Below, one piece after another: positions 28,007 through 36,142 of a DNA stretch of 45,180 nucleotides. The notes beneath the pieces are model-generated. The model saw only the letters and a list, made by a program, of their open reading frames with translations, ran no database searches and was not told where the DNA came from. The position numbers and the translations under genes are program-made. Position 1 is the first letter of the stretch; each line of letters begins with the position of its first letter. This DNA comes from Novosphingobium endophyticum. Its GTDB lineage: Bacteria; Pseudomonadota; Alphaproteobacteria; Sphingomonadales; Sphingomonadaceae. The stretch is from contig NZ_BMHK01000030.1 of assembly GCF_014640675.1 (NCBI RefSeq), forward strand, positions 1 to 45,180. The letters run 5' to 3'.

Positions 28007-28430
28007 CGTTGGATTTACCCTGAAATCACCGGGGTAACTCGCGTTGTAGCCGTTTTCTTCTCCCGGCGTCTTAAGCATGAAGCGGTGTAATCTTGGCGAC
28101 CGGCCACTATGTGAAACCACATAGCGCCCTCTTCGGCATCGTTCAGCATGTCGCGGACGCGGGAATGCGCTTTAAAAAGGGGTGCCGCCGTCGATGTCGC
28201 GGAGCAGATCGTCAACTGGCTCGATCGGGGAGGGGCTGATGAAGGGGACCGGTTTGCCCGAGATGGAATTTTCCGCCTGCGTCAGCCTGAAGAAGGTCTG
28301 AGGTCGTTGCACCACCTTCCTCATCAAGGCGCAGCGGCCAGTTCGAAAGCGCGCGCGTCTTGAAGTCCCGCGATGCGAGGATCCCGTTGCCAGAGAAGAT
28401 CACACCTGCGGACGGCTGAAAGATTTTCCT
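28007..28430. other. Region between the chemotaxis gene and the TA pair
   Basis: About 420 bases without a well-supported gene. A 50-codon minus-strand frame (annotated separately at 28172-28324) has protein-like composition. The rest, including the promoter side of the chemotaxis gene, shows nothing further that I recognise. Confidence 0.4.
28172..28324 (-). CDS. Possible small ORF or 3' gene remnant (50 aa)
   Basis: An ATG at 28324 opens 50 codons that begin MRKVVQRPQTFFRLTQAE and end in RDIDGGTPF before a TAA at 28172-28174. The composition (PVPFISPSPIEPVDD, with mixed acidic and hydrophobic residues) looks like real protein, more so than the other frames here. There is no good ribosome site, so it may be the preserved C-terminus of a lost gene rather than an expressed peptide. 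No family was recognised. Confidence 0.3.
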   Translation of the reverse strand: MRKVVQRPQTFFRLTQAENSISGKPVPFISPSPIEPVDDLLRDIDGGTPF

Positions 28431-28468
28431 ATTCAATTGAATGATTTTATGACAATCTAATCAATTGA
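28431..28468. promoter_or_regulatory. Paired palindromes upstream of the Xre/RES pair
   Basis: Two perfect TCAATTGA palindromes lie 28 bases apart, at 28433-28440 (extended to ATTCAATTGAAT at 28431-28442) and 28461-28468, in an AT-rich stretch just before the antitoxin start. Two equal sites spaced near three helical turns fit cooperative autorepression by the Xre antitoxin or the TA complex. Confidence 0.65.
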
Positions 28469-28481
28469 AAGGATGTTCGCC

Positions 28482-28856
28482 ATGGTTGCACTAGCCAATT
28501 CCAAGCGGGACAAGTCCGAGGTCCTGACCGCCGCGATCACGCGGATTGCAGATCTCTGGAGCCTGAGCAACGGTAAGCTGGGCGCGATTCTCGGCGTGTC
28601 AATGGCGACAGCTTCGAGGCTGCGCAGCGGCCAGGCCCGGCTTGATCCCACGAGCAAGTCGTTCGAGGCCGGGCAATTCCTTCTCCGTCTGTTTCGCAGC
28701 CTGGACGCCTTGCTGGGCAGTGACGATACGGCGGCGAAGCAGTGGCTGGCGACGGAAAATCTCGATCTCGGCGCCCGGCCGATCGAATTGATCAACACGA
28801 TGAGGGGCCTGATCGAGGTTTGCGATTATGTGGACTTCTACCGAGCTAGAGTCTGA
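28482..28856 (+). CDS. Xre/MbcA/ParS-type antitoxin
   Basis: 124 residues from the ATG at 28482, nine bases after GAAAGG; an ATG at 28473 is too close to that site. The N-terminal Xre-like helix-turn-helix spans about residues 15-60 (LTAAITRIADLWSLSNGKLG, then AILGVSMATASRLRSGQ). The C-terminal toxin-binding domain carries GSDDTAAKQWLATENLDLG with ARPIELINTMRGL. It neutralises the RES toxin encoded downstream and probably represses the operon. The genes overlap by 29 bases. Confidence 0.9.
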   Translation: MVALANSKRDKSEVLTAAITRIADLWSLSNGKLGAILGVSMATASRLRSGQARLDPTSKSFEAGQFLLRLFRSLDALLGSDDTAAKQWLATENLDLGARPIELINTMRGLIEVCDYVDFYRARV

Positions 28857-29553
28857 GCTCATCACTTACGTCGGGCGGGTCTGGCGGGTGGTCGAGGCGC
28901 AGCACCGGATCTCGACAAATCGGCTTGCGACCAATCTGGATGACCAGTTCCTGCTTGAGCAACTGGCGGAGGAAGTGAAGCCGCAAGTGCCGGAGAGTGC
29001 CCGCGGCCTCGATTTTCTGCTCGCCTCACCGTTCCGCTACGGGCACCGGCAGGAAAGCCGGTTCCGCCGTGCGGGCGAGCGCCCCGGGATCTTCTACGCC
29101 AGCGAAAGGGAAAGCACCGCGATTGCCGAGACGGCCTATTGGCGCCTGCGCTTCTTCTCGCGCTCGCCCGGATTCAGACCGCCTTCGACTACCAGCGAGT
29201 ATACGAGCTTCTCGGTTCAGCTGCGCAGTGATTGCGCGCTCGACTTGACCAGGCCTCCCTTTGCGCTTTCCGCGGATTGCTGGAACGACCCGGACGACTA
29301 TACCGCGTGCCAGGAAATGGCCGGGGCTGCGCGCGAGGCCGGAACGCAGCTCATTCGCAGTTTATCGGTCCGCGATCCCGCGCATGGCTGCAATGTCGTT
29401 GTCCTTGATCCGGGCGCCTTTGCCGAACGGGCGCCCAGACGCGGCAAGACCTGGCACCTGCGATTCGAGGCGGGGCAGTTGACCGCGCTGGCTGCCTTTC
29501 CCTCGGACGAGCGCTTCGTATTCGCAGCGTCCAGTTTTGGTCTCGGTGGATGA
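28828..29553 (+). CDS. RES-family toxin (NAD+ phosphorylase type)
   Basis: 241 residues. The RES domain carries the arginine in SPFRYGHRQESRFR, the glutamates in IFYASERESTAIAETAYWR and the serine in QLIRSLSVRDP. These are the R-E-S residues for which the domain is named; characterised members break down NAD+ and arrest growth. At about 240 residues it is longer than many RES toxins, with an N-terminal helical segment of about 60 residues. It overlaps the antitoxin gene, typical of type II pairs. Confidence 0.9.
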   Translation: MWTSTELESELITYVGRVWRVVEAQHRISTNRLATNLDDQFLLEQLAEEVKPQVPESARGLDFLLASPFRYGHRQESRFRRAGERPGIFYASERESTAIAETAYWRLRFFSRSPGFRPPSTTSEYTSFSVQLRSDCALDLTRPPFALSADCWNDPDDYTACQEMAGAAREAGTQLIRSLSVRDPAHGCNVVVLDPGAFAERAPRRGKTWHLRFEAGQLTALAAFPSDERFVFAASSFGLGG

Positions 29554-29649
29554 AGCTTGCGCCGTTGCCCGGATCGGCCGGGCCCTTCCGCCACTGCAGG
29601 TGCTGCCCGGGACTGGCGCATCAGCCAAGCCAGCCCATGTATGATCGGG

Positions 29650-29674
29650 GCCGGGTGGAGTGCATCCACCCGGC
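29650..29674 (+). terminator. Strong hairpin after the toxin gene
   Basis: A perfect ten-base stem (GCCGGGTGGA with TCCACCCGGC) around the loop GTGCA, about 97 bases after the toxin stop. No run of T follows, so it may be a Rho-assisted or bidirectional terminator. Confidence 0.5.
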
Positions 29675-29680
29675 ACTCCA

Positions 29681-29788
29681 TCAGCGCTTGGCAGTCTTAT
29701 CGTCGCCGTTGTCATCGACCTCATCCTCGGCGATCTTGTCCGCCGCGAAATAGGGCGGCCATTCGGCAAGCCCGCTGTTCTTGAACTC
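29681..29788 (-). pseudogene. C-terminal gene fragment next to an IS end
   Basis: On the minus strand a frame reads REFKNSGLAEWPPYFAADKI, then AEDEVDDNGDDKTAKR, and stops at 29681-29683. It has the look of a genuine acidic C-terminus, but an in-frame TGA precedes it and the IS5-type end begins about 25 bases upstream. It seems to be the last piece of a gene broken by the insertion. The family was not recognised. Confidence 0.45.
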
Positions 29789-29815
29789 ACGTCAACGTGG
29801 ATCCTTGTCGTCAGC

Positions 29816-30310
29816 GAGGCGTTGTTGCGCAAATCGATCTGGGATTAAGGTCCCCGCTTGATGGTAGGTGGTTACGCAACGCGTTGAGTTTCGGGATTTC
29901 CGAGTTCCGTGAAGCGGTTGAGGATGGCGGCACGGATTTGCAGTTCGGCAACCTGGCGATCGAATTCGCGCGCCATGACCCGCTCGCCCAGCAGCTTGAA
30001 ACAATGCATTTTGGTCTCGACGAGGCTTCGCCGGTGATAGCCGCTCCAGCGTTTTCAGATTGTCCTGCCGAGGCGGCGGCTAGCGCGGACGATTTCATTG
30101 CGAGCCTGGACGCCAGGCGTGTTTTCCGGCCACGACCGGGAGTTCCGACGGGCGGGAATGACGGCGCAGGCATCGCGTGCTGCAATAGCTTCGTGGCAGC
30201 CTTTTGTGTCGTAAGCTCCGTCAGCGCTGACCGTGGCAATGGCTTGATCCTTTGGGATCTGCCCCAGCAGTTCAGGCAACATGGGAGCATCACCGACCCG
30301 ACTGCGGTAA
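29816..30310 (-). mobile_element. IS5-type insertion sequence remnant
   Basis: GAGGCGTTGTTGCGCAAATC at 29816-29835 resembles the terminal repeat of IS5-family elements. Inside, on the minus strand, lies the 3' half of the transposase. The other end of the element is missing: similarity stops near 30305 and unrelated sequence follows. It cannot move by itself. Confidence 0.65.
29872..30310 (-). pseudogene. IS5-family transposase, 5'-truncated with an internal stop
   Basis: The readable part runs RVGDAPMLPELLGQIPKDQ, ATVSADGAYDTKGCHEAIA, AVIPARRNSRSW, then after a TGA at 30055-30057 continues in the same frame with KRWSGYHRRSLVETKMHCFK, LLGERVMAREFDRQVAELQI and ILNRFTELGNPETQRVA to a TAA at 29872. 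The TGA stands where the family has tryptophan (TGG), a single point change. The N-terminal third is missing. The DDE residues around DGAYD and the later glutamate (ETKMH) are still visible. Confidence 0.85.
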
Positions 30311-30683
30311 GGATAAGGCTGAAGCGATAGGTTATGTGGGCAGAAGCGTCCGCTTTCCCAATCATCGCTCCTCAAAGGAGTTGTTCCGGAGTGTTCCAAG
30401 CTAAGCCGTTTGGACTGGAAACCGTCGCGGTCACGGGAGGTCTGCTGATGGGCAACGGGAAGTTGGTGGGATCGAAAAAGCAGGTAAGTGGGCGCAAGGC
30501 AGATATTTTCCCTGCGGGTCAGGAAGTGCTCAGCCAGCCCACCTCCCATCAAGCTGGTTGGCTGGCACTTGAGCTCATTCCCTGAATTGACCGTTTCCAT
30601 GCCGTGTGCCAAAGCGCTCGCGCGCAAGCACGGTAAAAACGAGTGTAAAAGCTGTTGTTTCGTACCAGATAAGTGCTTGAAAT
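30311..30683. other. Gene-free stretch before tRNA-Gly
   Basis: About 370 bases. Open frames on both strands exist, but none shows a ribosome site or family match. I see nothing functional here except sequence leading into the tRNA gene. Confidence 0.4.
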
Positions 30684-30757
30684 GCGGGTGTAGCTCAATG
30701 GCAGAGCAGAAGCTTCCCAAGCTTACGACGAGGGTTCGATTCCCTTCACCCGCTCCA
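30684..30757 (+). tRNA. tRNA-Gly(CCC)
   Basis: 74 bases with acceptor GCGGGTG/CACCCGC, D-arm GCTC/GAGC, anticodon loop TTCCCAA (anticodon CCC), T-arm GAGGGTTCGATTCCCTT and encoded CCA at 30755-30757. Its 3' end faces the integrase gene and probably forms the left attachment site of the island. Confidence 0.93.
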
Positions 30758-30909
30758 ATTTTCGATCTCACGACATCCCAGACGCGTTTGCAACCCTAGG
30801 AAATCTGGGGTATTTTTCGGGTCAACCGGCTCGTGAAATCTCGCCTCATGCCGTGGAAGCTCAGGCAAAAGTGGGGCCTTTTCTGAAAATAGCGGGCCAA
30901 AAATTTCAC

Positions 30910-30933
30910 GAGGCCCCCAAGGGTGGGGGCCTC
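30910..30933 (-). terminator. Hairpin upstream of the integrase
   Basis: A ten-base stem, GAGGCCCCCA with TGGGGGCCTC, around a four-base loop, 20 bases before the integrase start. On the minus strand it is followed within ten bases by a TTTTT run, as in an intrinsic terminator for leftward transcription. On the plus strand it could shape the integrase leader. Confidence 0.5.
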
Positions 30934-30952
30934 GGCATGAAAGGCCCGATCT

Positions 30953-32185
30953 ATGTCGTTGACTGATATAGCAATTCGCAGAGCCAAGACGCGTGATAAG
31001 CCCTACAAGCTGTATGATGAGCTGGGCCTCTTTCTGGTGATCTCCCCGTCAGGCTCCCGACTCTGGCGAATGAAGTTCCGTCATGGCGGATCTGAGAAGA
31101 AGCTGAGCTTCGGCGCGTACCCCCAGGTGAGCCTGCGCGACGCGCGCAAATTGCGAGACGACGCACGCGACCTGCTCGCAGAAGGCAAGGACCCCGCCCT
31201 TGAGCGGCGGCGCGATAAACTCAGAGCGGGCACGCTGGCGGAAAACACCTTCACCAGCATCGCTAACGAATATTGCCGCAAGCGGCGCCGCGATGGTGAT
31301 AGAGCGTGGGCACCGGCCACCGCTGCGCGCTGCGAATATCTGCTCAGCCTGCTGGACAACTCGATCGGCAAGATGCCGATTCATGAGATCGAGCCGATCG
31401 ACGCCCTTGCTGCAATCCGCAAGATCGAGAAGCGGGGCAAGCTCGAAAGCGCGCGGCGCACGTTGCAACTGGCCGGCGCCGTGTTCCGCTATGCCGTCGC
31501 CACAGCCCGGCTGCGGTCAGACCCCACACGTGATTTGCGCGGGGCGCTGACCGCCCCAACGGTTACACATTACGGGGCAATCACCGATGCCAGTGAGGTT
31601 GGCGACCTGCTCAGGGCCATCGATGGCTACGAAGGCCTGGGCATGACGAAATGGGCACTGCAACTGGCACCACACGTGTTTGTGCGCCCAGGCGAGCTGC
31701 GCCATGCGCGATGGGATGAGATTAACTTCGAAGCGGCACTATGGACCATCCCGGCCGAGAAGATGAAGATGCGCAAGCCGCATCATGTGCCGCTCTCGCG
31801 TCAATCGATCGCAATTTTGCAGGAAATCCAATCCATCACCGGGTCTTCGGGCTACGTTTTTCCGTCGATGCGGTCCCGAACGCGGCCAATGTCGGAAAAC
31901 ACCCTCAACGCGGCGCTGCGCCGTCTGGGTTATGCCAGCAACGAAATGACCGGGCACGGCTTTCGGGCGATGGCGAGCACTCTGCTCAACGAATCGGGCA
32001 AATGGTCCCCCGATGCCATCGAACGCGCGCTCGCGCATGGGGACAGCGACAAGGTGCGCGCCGCCTACCATCGCGGCGCGCATTGGAAGGAGCGGGTTGC
32101 CATGGCGCAATGGTGGTCCGATCTCTTGGACTCATTGCGGAGCGGAGCCACCGTCCTTCCCTTTCCGGGGGTAATGGCTGGCTGA
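30953..32185 (+). CDS. P4-type tyrosine recombinase (island integrase)
   Basis: 410 residues, full length. The N-terminal DUF4102 arm-binding domain (SLTDIAIRRAKTRDKPYKLY, then LWRMKFRHGG and SFGAYPQVSLRDAR) is followed by a core-binding domain at about 95-200 and a catalytic domain with R in FVRPGELRHARWDE, HGFRAMAST as HxxR and the tyrosine in VRAAYHRG. It integrates and excises elements at tRNA 3' ends, here tRNA-Gly about 195 bases upstream. Its N-terminus resembles the truncated integrase at tRNA-Val. Confidence 0.95.
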   Translation: MSLTDIAIRRAKTRDKPYKLYDELGLFLVISPSGSRLWRMKFRHGGSEKKLSFGAYPQVSLRDARKLRDDARDLLAEGKDPALERRRDKLRAGTLAENTFTSIANEYCRKRRRDGDRAWAPATAARCEYLLSLLDNSIGKMPIHEIEPIDALAAIRKIEKRGKLESARRTLQLAGAVFRYAVATARLRSDPTRDLRGALTAPTVTHYGAITDASEVGDLLRAIDGYEGLGMTKWALQLAPHVFVRPGELRHARWDEINFEAALWTIPAEKMKMRKPHHVPLSRQSIAILQEIQSITGSSGYVFPSMRSRTRPMSENTLNAALRRLGYASNEMTGHGFRAMASTLLNESGKWSPDAIERALAHGDSDKVRAAYHRGAHWKERVAMAQWWSDLLDSLRSGATVLPFPGVMAG

Positions 32186-32339
32186 GCCGAACTTTCCTCG
32201 CGACCATTTTCACAGCCTAGCGGGTGAGCAGTAGCTGGACCGACGGGCCGGCCCAGCTCTCGGCGTTCCACCAAAGGTGAGCGAGAATGTTGCTCGGCGA
32301 ACTTCGGTGATGCATCAGGGCCTCAGGGGAGTCACCGGC

Positions 32340-34160
32340 TTGAACCATCAATCGCTTTCAATTTTCATTTGGTCAGTCGCTGATCTGCTGCGCGGTGACT
32401 ACAAGCAGTCAGACTACGGCAAGATAATTCTGCCCTTCACCGTCCTGCGGCGGCTGGATTGCGTGCTGGAGTCGACCAAGGCCGCCGTCCTCAAGGAAGC
32501 CGAGGCAGGCCGTCCCGATCCGTTCCTGTTGCGCGCGGCCGGGCAAAACTTTTTCAATCGTAGTCCGCTCGATCTCGCCAAGCTGGTCGGCGATCAGGAC
32601 AACATCGGCACCAACCTGCTTTCCTACATTCAGGGCTTTTCGCCCGAGGTGCGAGACATCTTCGAACAGTTCGAATTCGCGGCGCAGATTGATCGGCTGG
32701 CCAAGAACGGCTTGCTCTATCAGGTGACTGAGCGCTTTGCCCGGATTGACCTCCACCCCGCCAGGGTGAGCAACAACCAGATGGGTCTCGCATTCGAGGA
32801 ACTGATCCGCAAGTTCGCCGAAATCTCGAACGAGACGGCCGGTCACCACTTCACGCCTCGCGAGGTCATCCGGCTGATGGTGAACCTCCTTTTTGTGGAA
32901 GATGATGACGTGCTGTCAAAGCCCGGCGTCGTTCGGAGCATATATGATCCAACGGCTGGCACGGGCGGGATGCTTTCAATCGCAGAGGAATATCTGCTCG
33001 AACACAACCCCGACGCCCAGCTCACCATGTCGGGCCAGGAACTGAACCCCGAGTCCTACGCGATCTGCAAGGCTGACATGCTGATCAAGGGGCAGGACAT
33101 CACCCGGATCGTTCAGGGCAACACCTTGTCCGACGACGGTCATCACGGTCAGACGTTCGACTACATGCTCTCCAATCCACCGTTCGGCGTGGAATGGAAG
33201 AAGGTGCAGAAGGAGGTCGAGGACGAGCACAAGCGGCTGGGCCATGCCGGCCGCTTCGGCCCCGGCCTGCCGCGTGTGTCCGATGGCTCGTTGCTATTCC
33301 TGATGCATCTGCTTTCCAAGATGCGGCCGTGGACGGAGGGCGGTTGTCGCTTCGGTATCGTGCTGAATGGATCACCCCTGTTCACGGGCGGGGCTGGCAG
33401 CGGGGAAAGCGAAATCCGTCGCCATGTGTTGGAGAGCGATCTGGTGGAGGCGATCATCGCCCTGCCCACCGACATGTTCTACAACACCGGTATCGCCACC
33501 TACGTCTGGATTCTGTCCAACAGGAAGCCAGCCGAACGCGCGGGCAAGGTGCAGTTGATCGACGCCAGTTCCTTCTGGCGGAAGATGCGGAAATCGCTGG
33601 GCAGCAAGCGCAAGGAGATGAGCGAGGGACAGATCGCCGATGTCACCCGCCTGTTCGGTTCCTTTGTCGAGGCTGACCTGGCCATCGTGCTGGATGCCGA
33701 TGGCAAGGAATTGGCGCGCGAGATCGTCCCTGCCGGTGATCAGCTCCCATCCGCACCGGAAGGCGGCAAGGTCAAGCTGGCCCCACTCTCCCGCATCTTC
33801 GGTAACAAGAGCTTCGGCTATCGCACTATCACGGTGGAGCGCCCCTTGCGCGATGAGGCTGGCAAGGTGGTGCTGGGCCAGCGCGGCAAGGCGAAGGGCA
33901 AGCCCCAGCCGGACAGCAGCCTGCGCGATACCGAGAATGTGCCGCTGGCCGAGGACGTCGAGGCCTATTTCGCCCGCGAGGTGCAACCCCACGCGCCCGA
34001 CGCATGGATCGACCACGACAAGACCAAGATCGGCTATGAGATCCCGTTTAATCGGCATTTCTATGTGTTCGAGCCGCCCCGGCCTCTGGCTGAGATCGAC
34101 GGCGAGCTGGCGGTGGTAACGGCGCGGATTCAGGCGATGCTGGCGGACCTGGCGGCGTGA
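32340..34160 (+). CDS. hsdM: Type I restriction-modification methyltransferase subunit
   Basis: 606 residues from a TTG at 32340, which follows AGGGGAG by eight bases and gives the usual family start, LNHQSLSIFIWSVADLLRGD. A GTG at 32277 and an ATG at 32310 are in frame but add residues unlike the family. The SAM site PTAGTGGML lies near residue 204 and the N6-adenine motif NPPFG near 279. With HsdS it methylates adenine in the target sequence. It overlaps hsdS by four bases. Confidence 0.95.
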   Translation: MNHQSLSIFIWSVADLLRGDYKQSDYGKIILPFTVLRRLDCVLESTKAAVLKEAEAGRPDPFLLRAAGQNFFNRSPLDLAKLVGDQDNIGTNLLSYIQGFSPEVRDIFEQFEFAAQIDRLAKNGLLYQVTERFARIDLHPARVSNNQMGLAFEELIRKFAEISNETAGHHFTPREVIRLMVNLLFVEDDDVLSKPGVVRSIYDPTAGTGGMLSIAEEYLLEHNPDAQLTMSGQELNPESYAICKADMLIKGQDITRIVQGNTLSDDGHHGQTFDYMLSNPPFGVEWKKVQKEVEDEHKRLGHAGRFGPGLPRVSDGSLLFLMHLLSKMRPWTEGGCRFGIVLNGSPLFTGGAGSGESEIRRHVLESDLVEAIIALPTDMFYNTGIATYVWILSNRKPAERAGKVQLIDASSFWRKMRKSLGSKRKEMSEGQIADVTRLFGSFVEADLAIVLDADGKELAREIVPAGDQLPSAPEGGKVKLAPLSRIFGNKSFGYRTITVERPLRDEAGKVVLGQRGKAKGKPQPDSSLRDTENVPLAEDVEAYFAREVQPHAPDAWIDHDKTKIGYEIPFNRHFYVFEPPRPLAEIDGELAVVTARIQAMLADLAA

Positions 34161-36142
34161 GTGTGCCTGCTTATCCAGAGTACAAGGAAAGCGGGGTTGC
34201 GTGGCTGGGTGTGGTGCCGAGCCATTGGGATTGCCCACCGATGAAAGCGGTGTGCGAACTGAACCCTTCGAAGAATGAGGTTACTTACCTGCCGGAGGAC
34301 ACGGAATTATCGTTCTTGCCCATGGAGGCGATTGGCGAACGTGGCGAACTCGACCTCTCTCGTACACGCCCAATTGGTGAAGTCAGCAATGGCTATTCGT
34401 ACTTTGCGGATGGCGATGTTGTATTCGCGAAGGTCACACCCTGCTTCGAGAATGGCAAAGGCGCCTTGATCCAGGGGCTCATTGGCGGCCGAGGGTTTGG
34501 AACGACTGAAGTAACGGTGCTTCGCCCCAAGCAAGCAAGCGACGCACACTTCTTGCGTTGGCTCACAGTGTCTCGGATATTCCGTGACCCTGCGACTGGC
34601 GAGATGCAGGGCGCAGGTGGACTGAAGCGCGTTCCAGAATCGTTTGTTGCCTCATTCAAAGTGCCATGGCCGCCATCGGCCGAACGCAACTCCATCGCCA
34701 CCTTCCTCGACCGGGAAACGGCGAAGATTGATGCGTTGGTGGCCGAGCAGGAGCGGTTGATCGCGCTGCTGAAGGAAAAGCGGCAGGCGGTCATCTCCCA
34801 CGCCGTCACCAAGGGCCTGAACCCCCACGCCCCGATGAAAGGCAGCGGTATCGAATGGCTGGGTCAAATCCCAGCCCATTGGGATGTCAAGCGGTTGCGT
34901 CATGTCGCATCCCTGAACCCCTCCAAAAGCGAAATTGCCGATTGGGAACCCGAAACCGAAGTTTCATTTCTCCCCATGGAAGCAATCGGCGAGGATGGTG
35001 GCTTGTCACTGGAACGAACCCGCCCGATCGCGGATGTCCTGACCGGCTACACATATTTTCACGAAGGCGATGTGACGGTTGCCAAAATCACCCCATGCTT
35101 TGAGAACGGCAAAGGGGCGGTCATGCAACAGTTGGTGCAAGGGGTCGGATTTGGGACGACCGAACTTATCGTTGTCCGTCCTCATCAAGATTTTATGTCA
35201 TCGGCCTATCTAGATTGGATTTTCAGATCTCAGCCCTTTCGCGCTCTAGGCGAGGGTTCGATGTATGGAGCCGGAGGGCAGAAACGCGTGCCAGATGATT
35301 TTGTGCGCAATTTTGCGATTGGTTTTCCTCCTCGCCACGAACAAACAGAAATCATCGCTTATCTTGATCGCCTAGCACGCCGATTCGATCAACTTGCAGG
35401 TGAAGCCCAATCCGCCATCCTCCTCCTGCAAGAACGCCGTGCCGCGCTGATCTCCGCCGCCGTCACCGGCAAGATCGACGTGCGCGGGGTGACCTCGCAG
35501 AGCAATGTCATCTCCATCGACTACGTGCGCCCAGCATCGAATTTACCAACATTGCGCGCCGTGGTTGGCGCTTACGCCATCCGCGAACTTGGACCGATGG
35601 GGCGCATGGCTGTGATGAAGGCGGGCTATCTTGCCGAAGGGCACGCCGGGTTTGGCGATCTGAACGGGCGATATGAGCGCTACGCCGCTGGTCCATATGA
35701 CTCAAGCCTGATCGAGGCGATGCAGAACGGGGCTTGGGAAAGCTACGGCATTTTGACCAATGAACCCCGAGACGAGGGCAAGCCGGTCACTTACAATGTT
35801 CCCAAGGACTATCAGCCTCCCTTCAACGCATTGTCGGCTTTGGTGGGGGAAGACCGGGCGCGGCGATTTCTCGCGTTGCTGTCCTTGCTCAAGGGCATCG
35901 GCAGGGACGGCGTAGAAGCGGTCGCCACGCTCTATGCGGTGTGGAACGATCTGCTCGCGGCCAGCAAAACTGCTGATAGCGATACCATCTGCAACGGCGT
36001 CCTCAACGACTGGCACCCTGAGAAGACCAAGAAGTTCAAGCGCGCCGATCTCGATCACTGGCTGGCGTGGATGCACCGCAATAACTTTGTGCCCGATGGC
36101 ACGGCACCGAGCACCCACCACCAAGGAGACTTGTTCGCATGA
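34157..36142 (+). CDS. hsdS: Type I specificity subunit with extra C-terminal domain
   Basis: 661 residues, well over the usual 400-450. Target-recognition domain 1 spans about residues 10-170, the first conserved helix about 175-225 (TAKIDALVAEQERLIALLKE), recognition domain 2 about 227-400 and the second helix about 405-440. The two recognition domains are clearly alike (SFLPMEAIGE, TPCFENGKGA, FGTTE and KRVP in both). From about 447 an extension of some 210 residues contains MKAGYLAEGHAGFGDLNGRY and RYAAGPYD, a pattern like Panacea/DUF4065 proteins, then helices and a final WLAWMHRNNFVPDG. The DNA coding for the second recognition domain is visibly richer in A and T than its neighbours. 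It overlaps both adjacent genes (ATGA). Confidence 0.93.
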   Translation: MSVPAYPEYKESGVAWLGVVPSHWDCPPMKAVCELNPSKNEVTYLPEDTELSFLPMEAIGERGELDLSRTRPIGEVSNGYSYFADGDVVFAKVTPCFENGKGALIQGLIGGRGFGTTEVTVLRPKQASDAHFLRWLTVSRIFRDPATGEMQGAGGLKRVPESFVASFKVPWPPSAERNSIATFLDRETAKIDALVAEQERLIALLKEKRQAVISHAVTKGLNPHAPMKGSGIEWLGQIPAHWDVKRLRHVASLNPSKSEIADWEPETEVSFLPMEAIGEDGGLSLERTRPIADVLTGYTYFHEGDVTVAKITPCFENGKGAVMQQLVQGVGFGTTELIVVRPHQDFMSSAYLDWIFRSQPFRALGEGSMYGAGGQKRVPDDFVRNFAIGFPPRHEQTEIIAYLDRLARRFDQLAGEAQSAILLLQERRAALISAAVTGKIDVRGVTSQSNVISIDYVRPASNLPTLRAVVGAYAIRELGPMGRMAVMKAGYLAEGHAGFGDLNGRYERYAAGPYDSSLIEAMQNGAWESYGILTNEPRDEGKPVTYNVPKDYQPPFNALSALVGEDRARRFLALLSLLKGIGRDGVEAVATLYAVWNDLLAASKTADSDTICNGVLNDWHPEKTKKFKRADLDHWLAWMHRNNFVPDGTAPSTHHQGDLFA

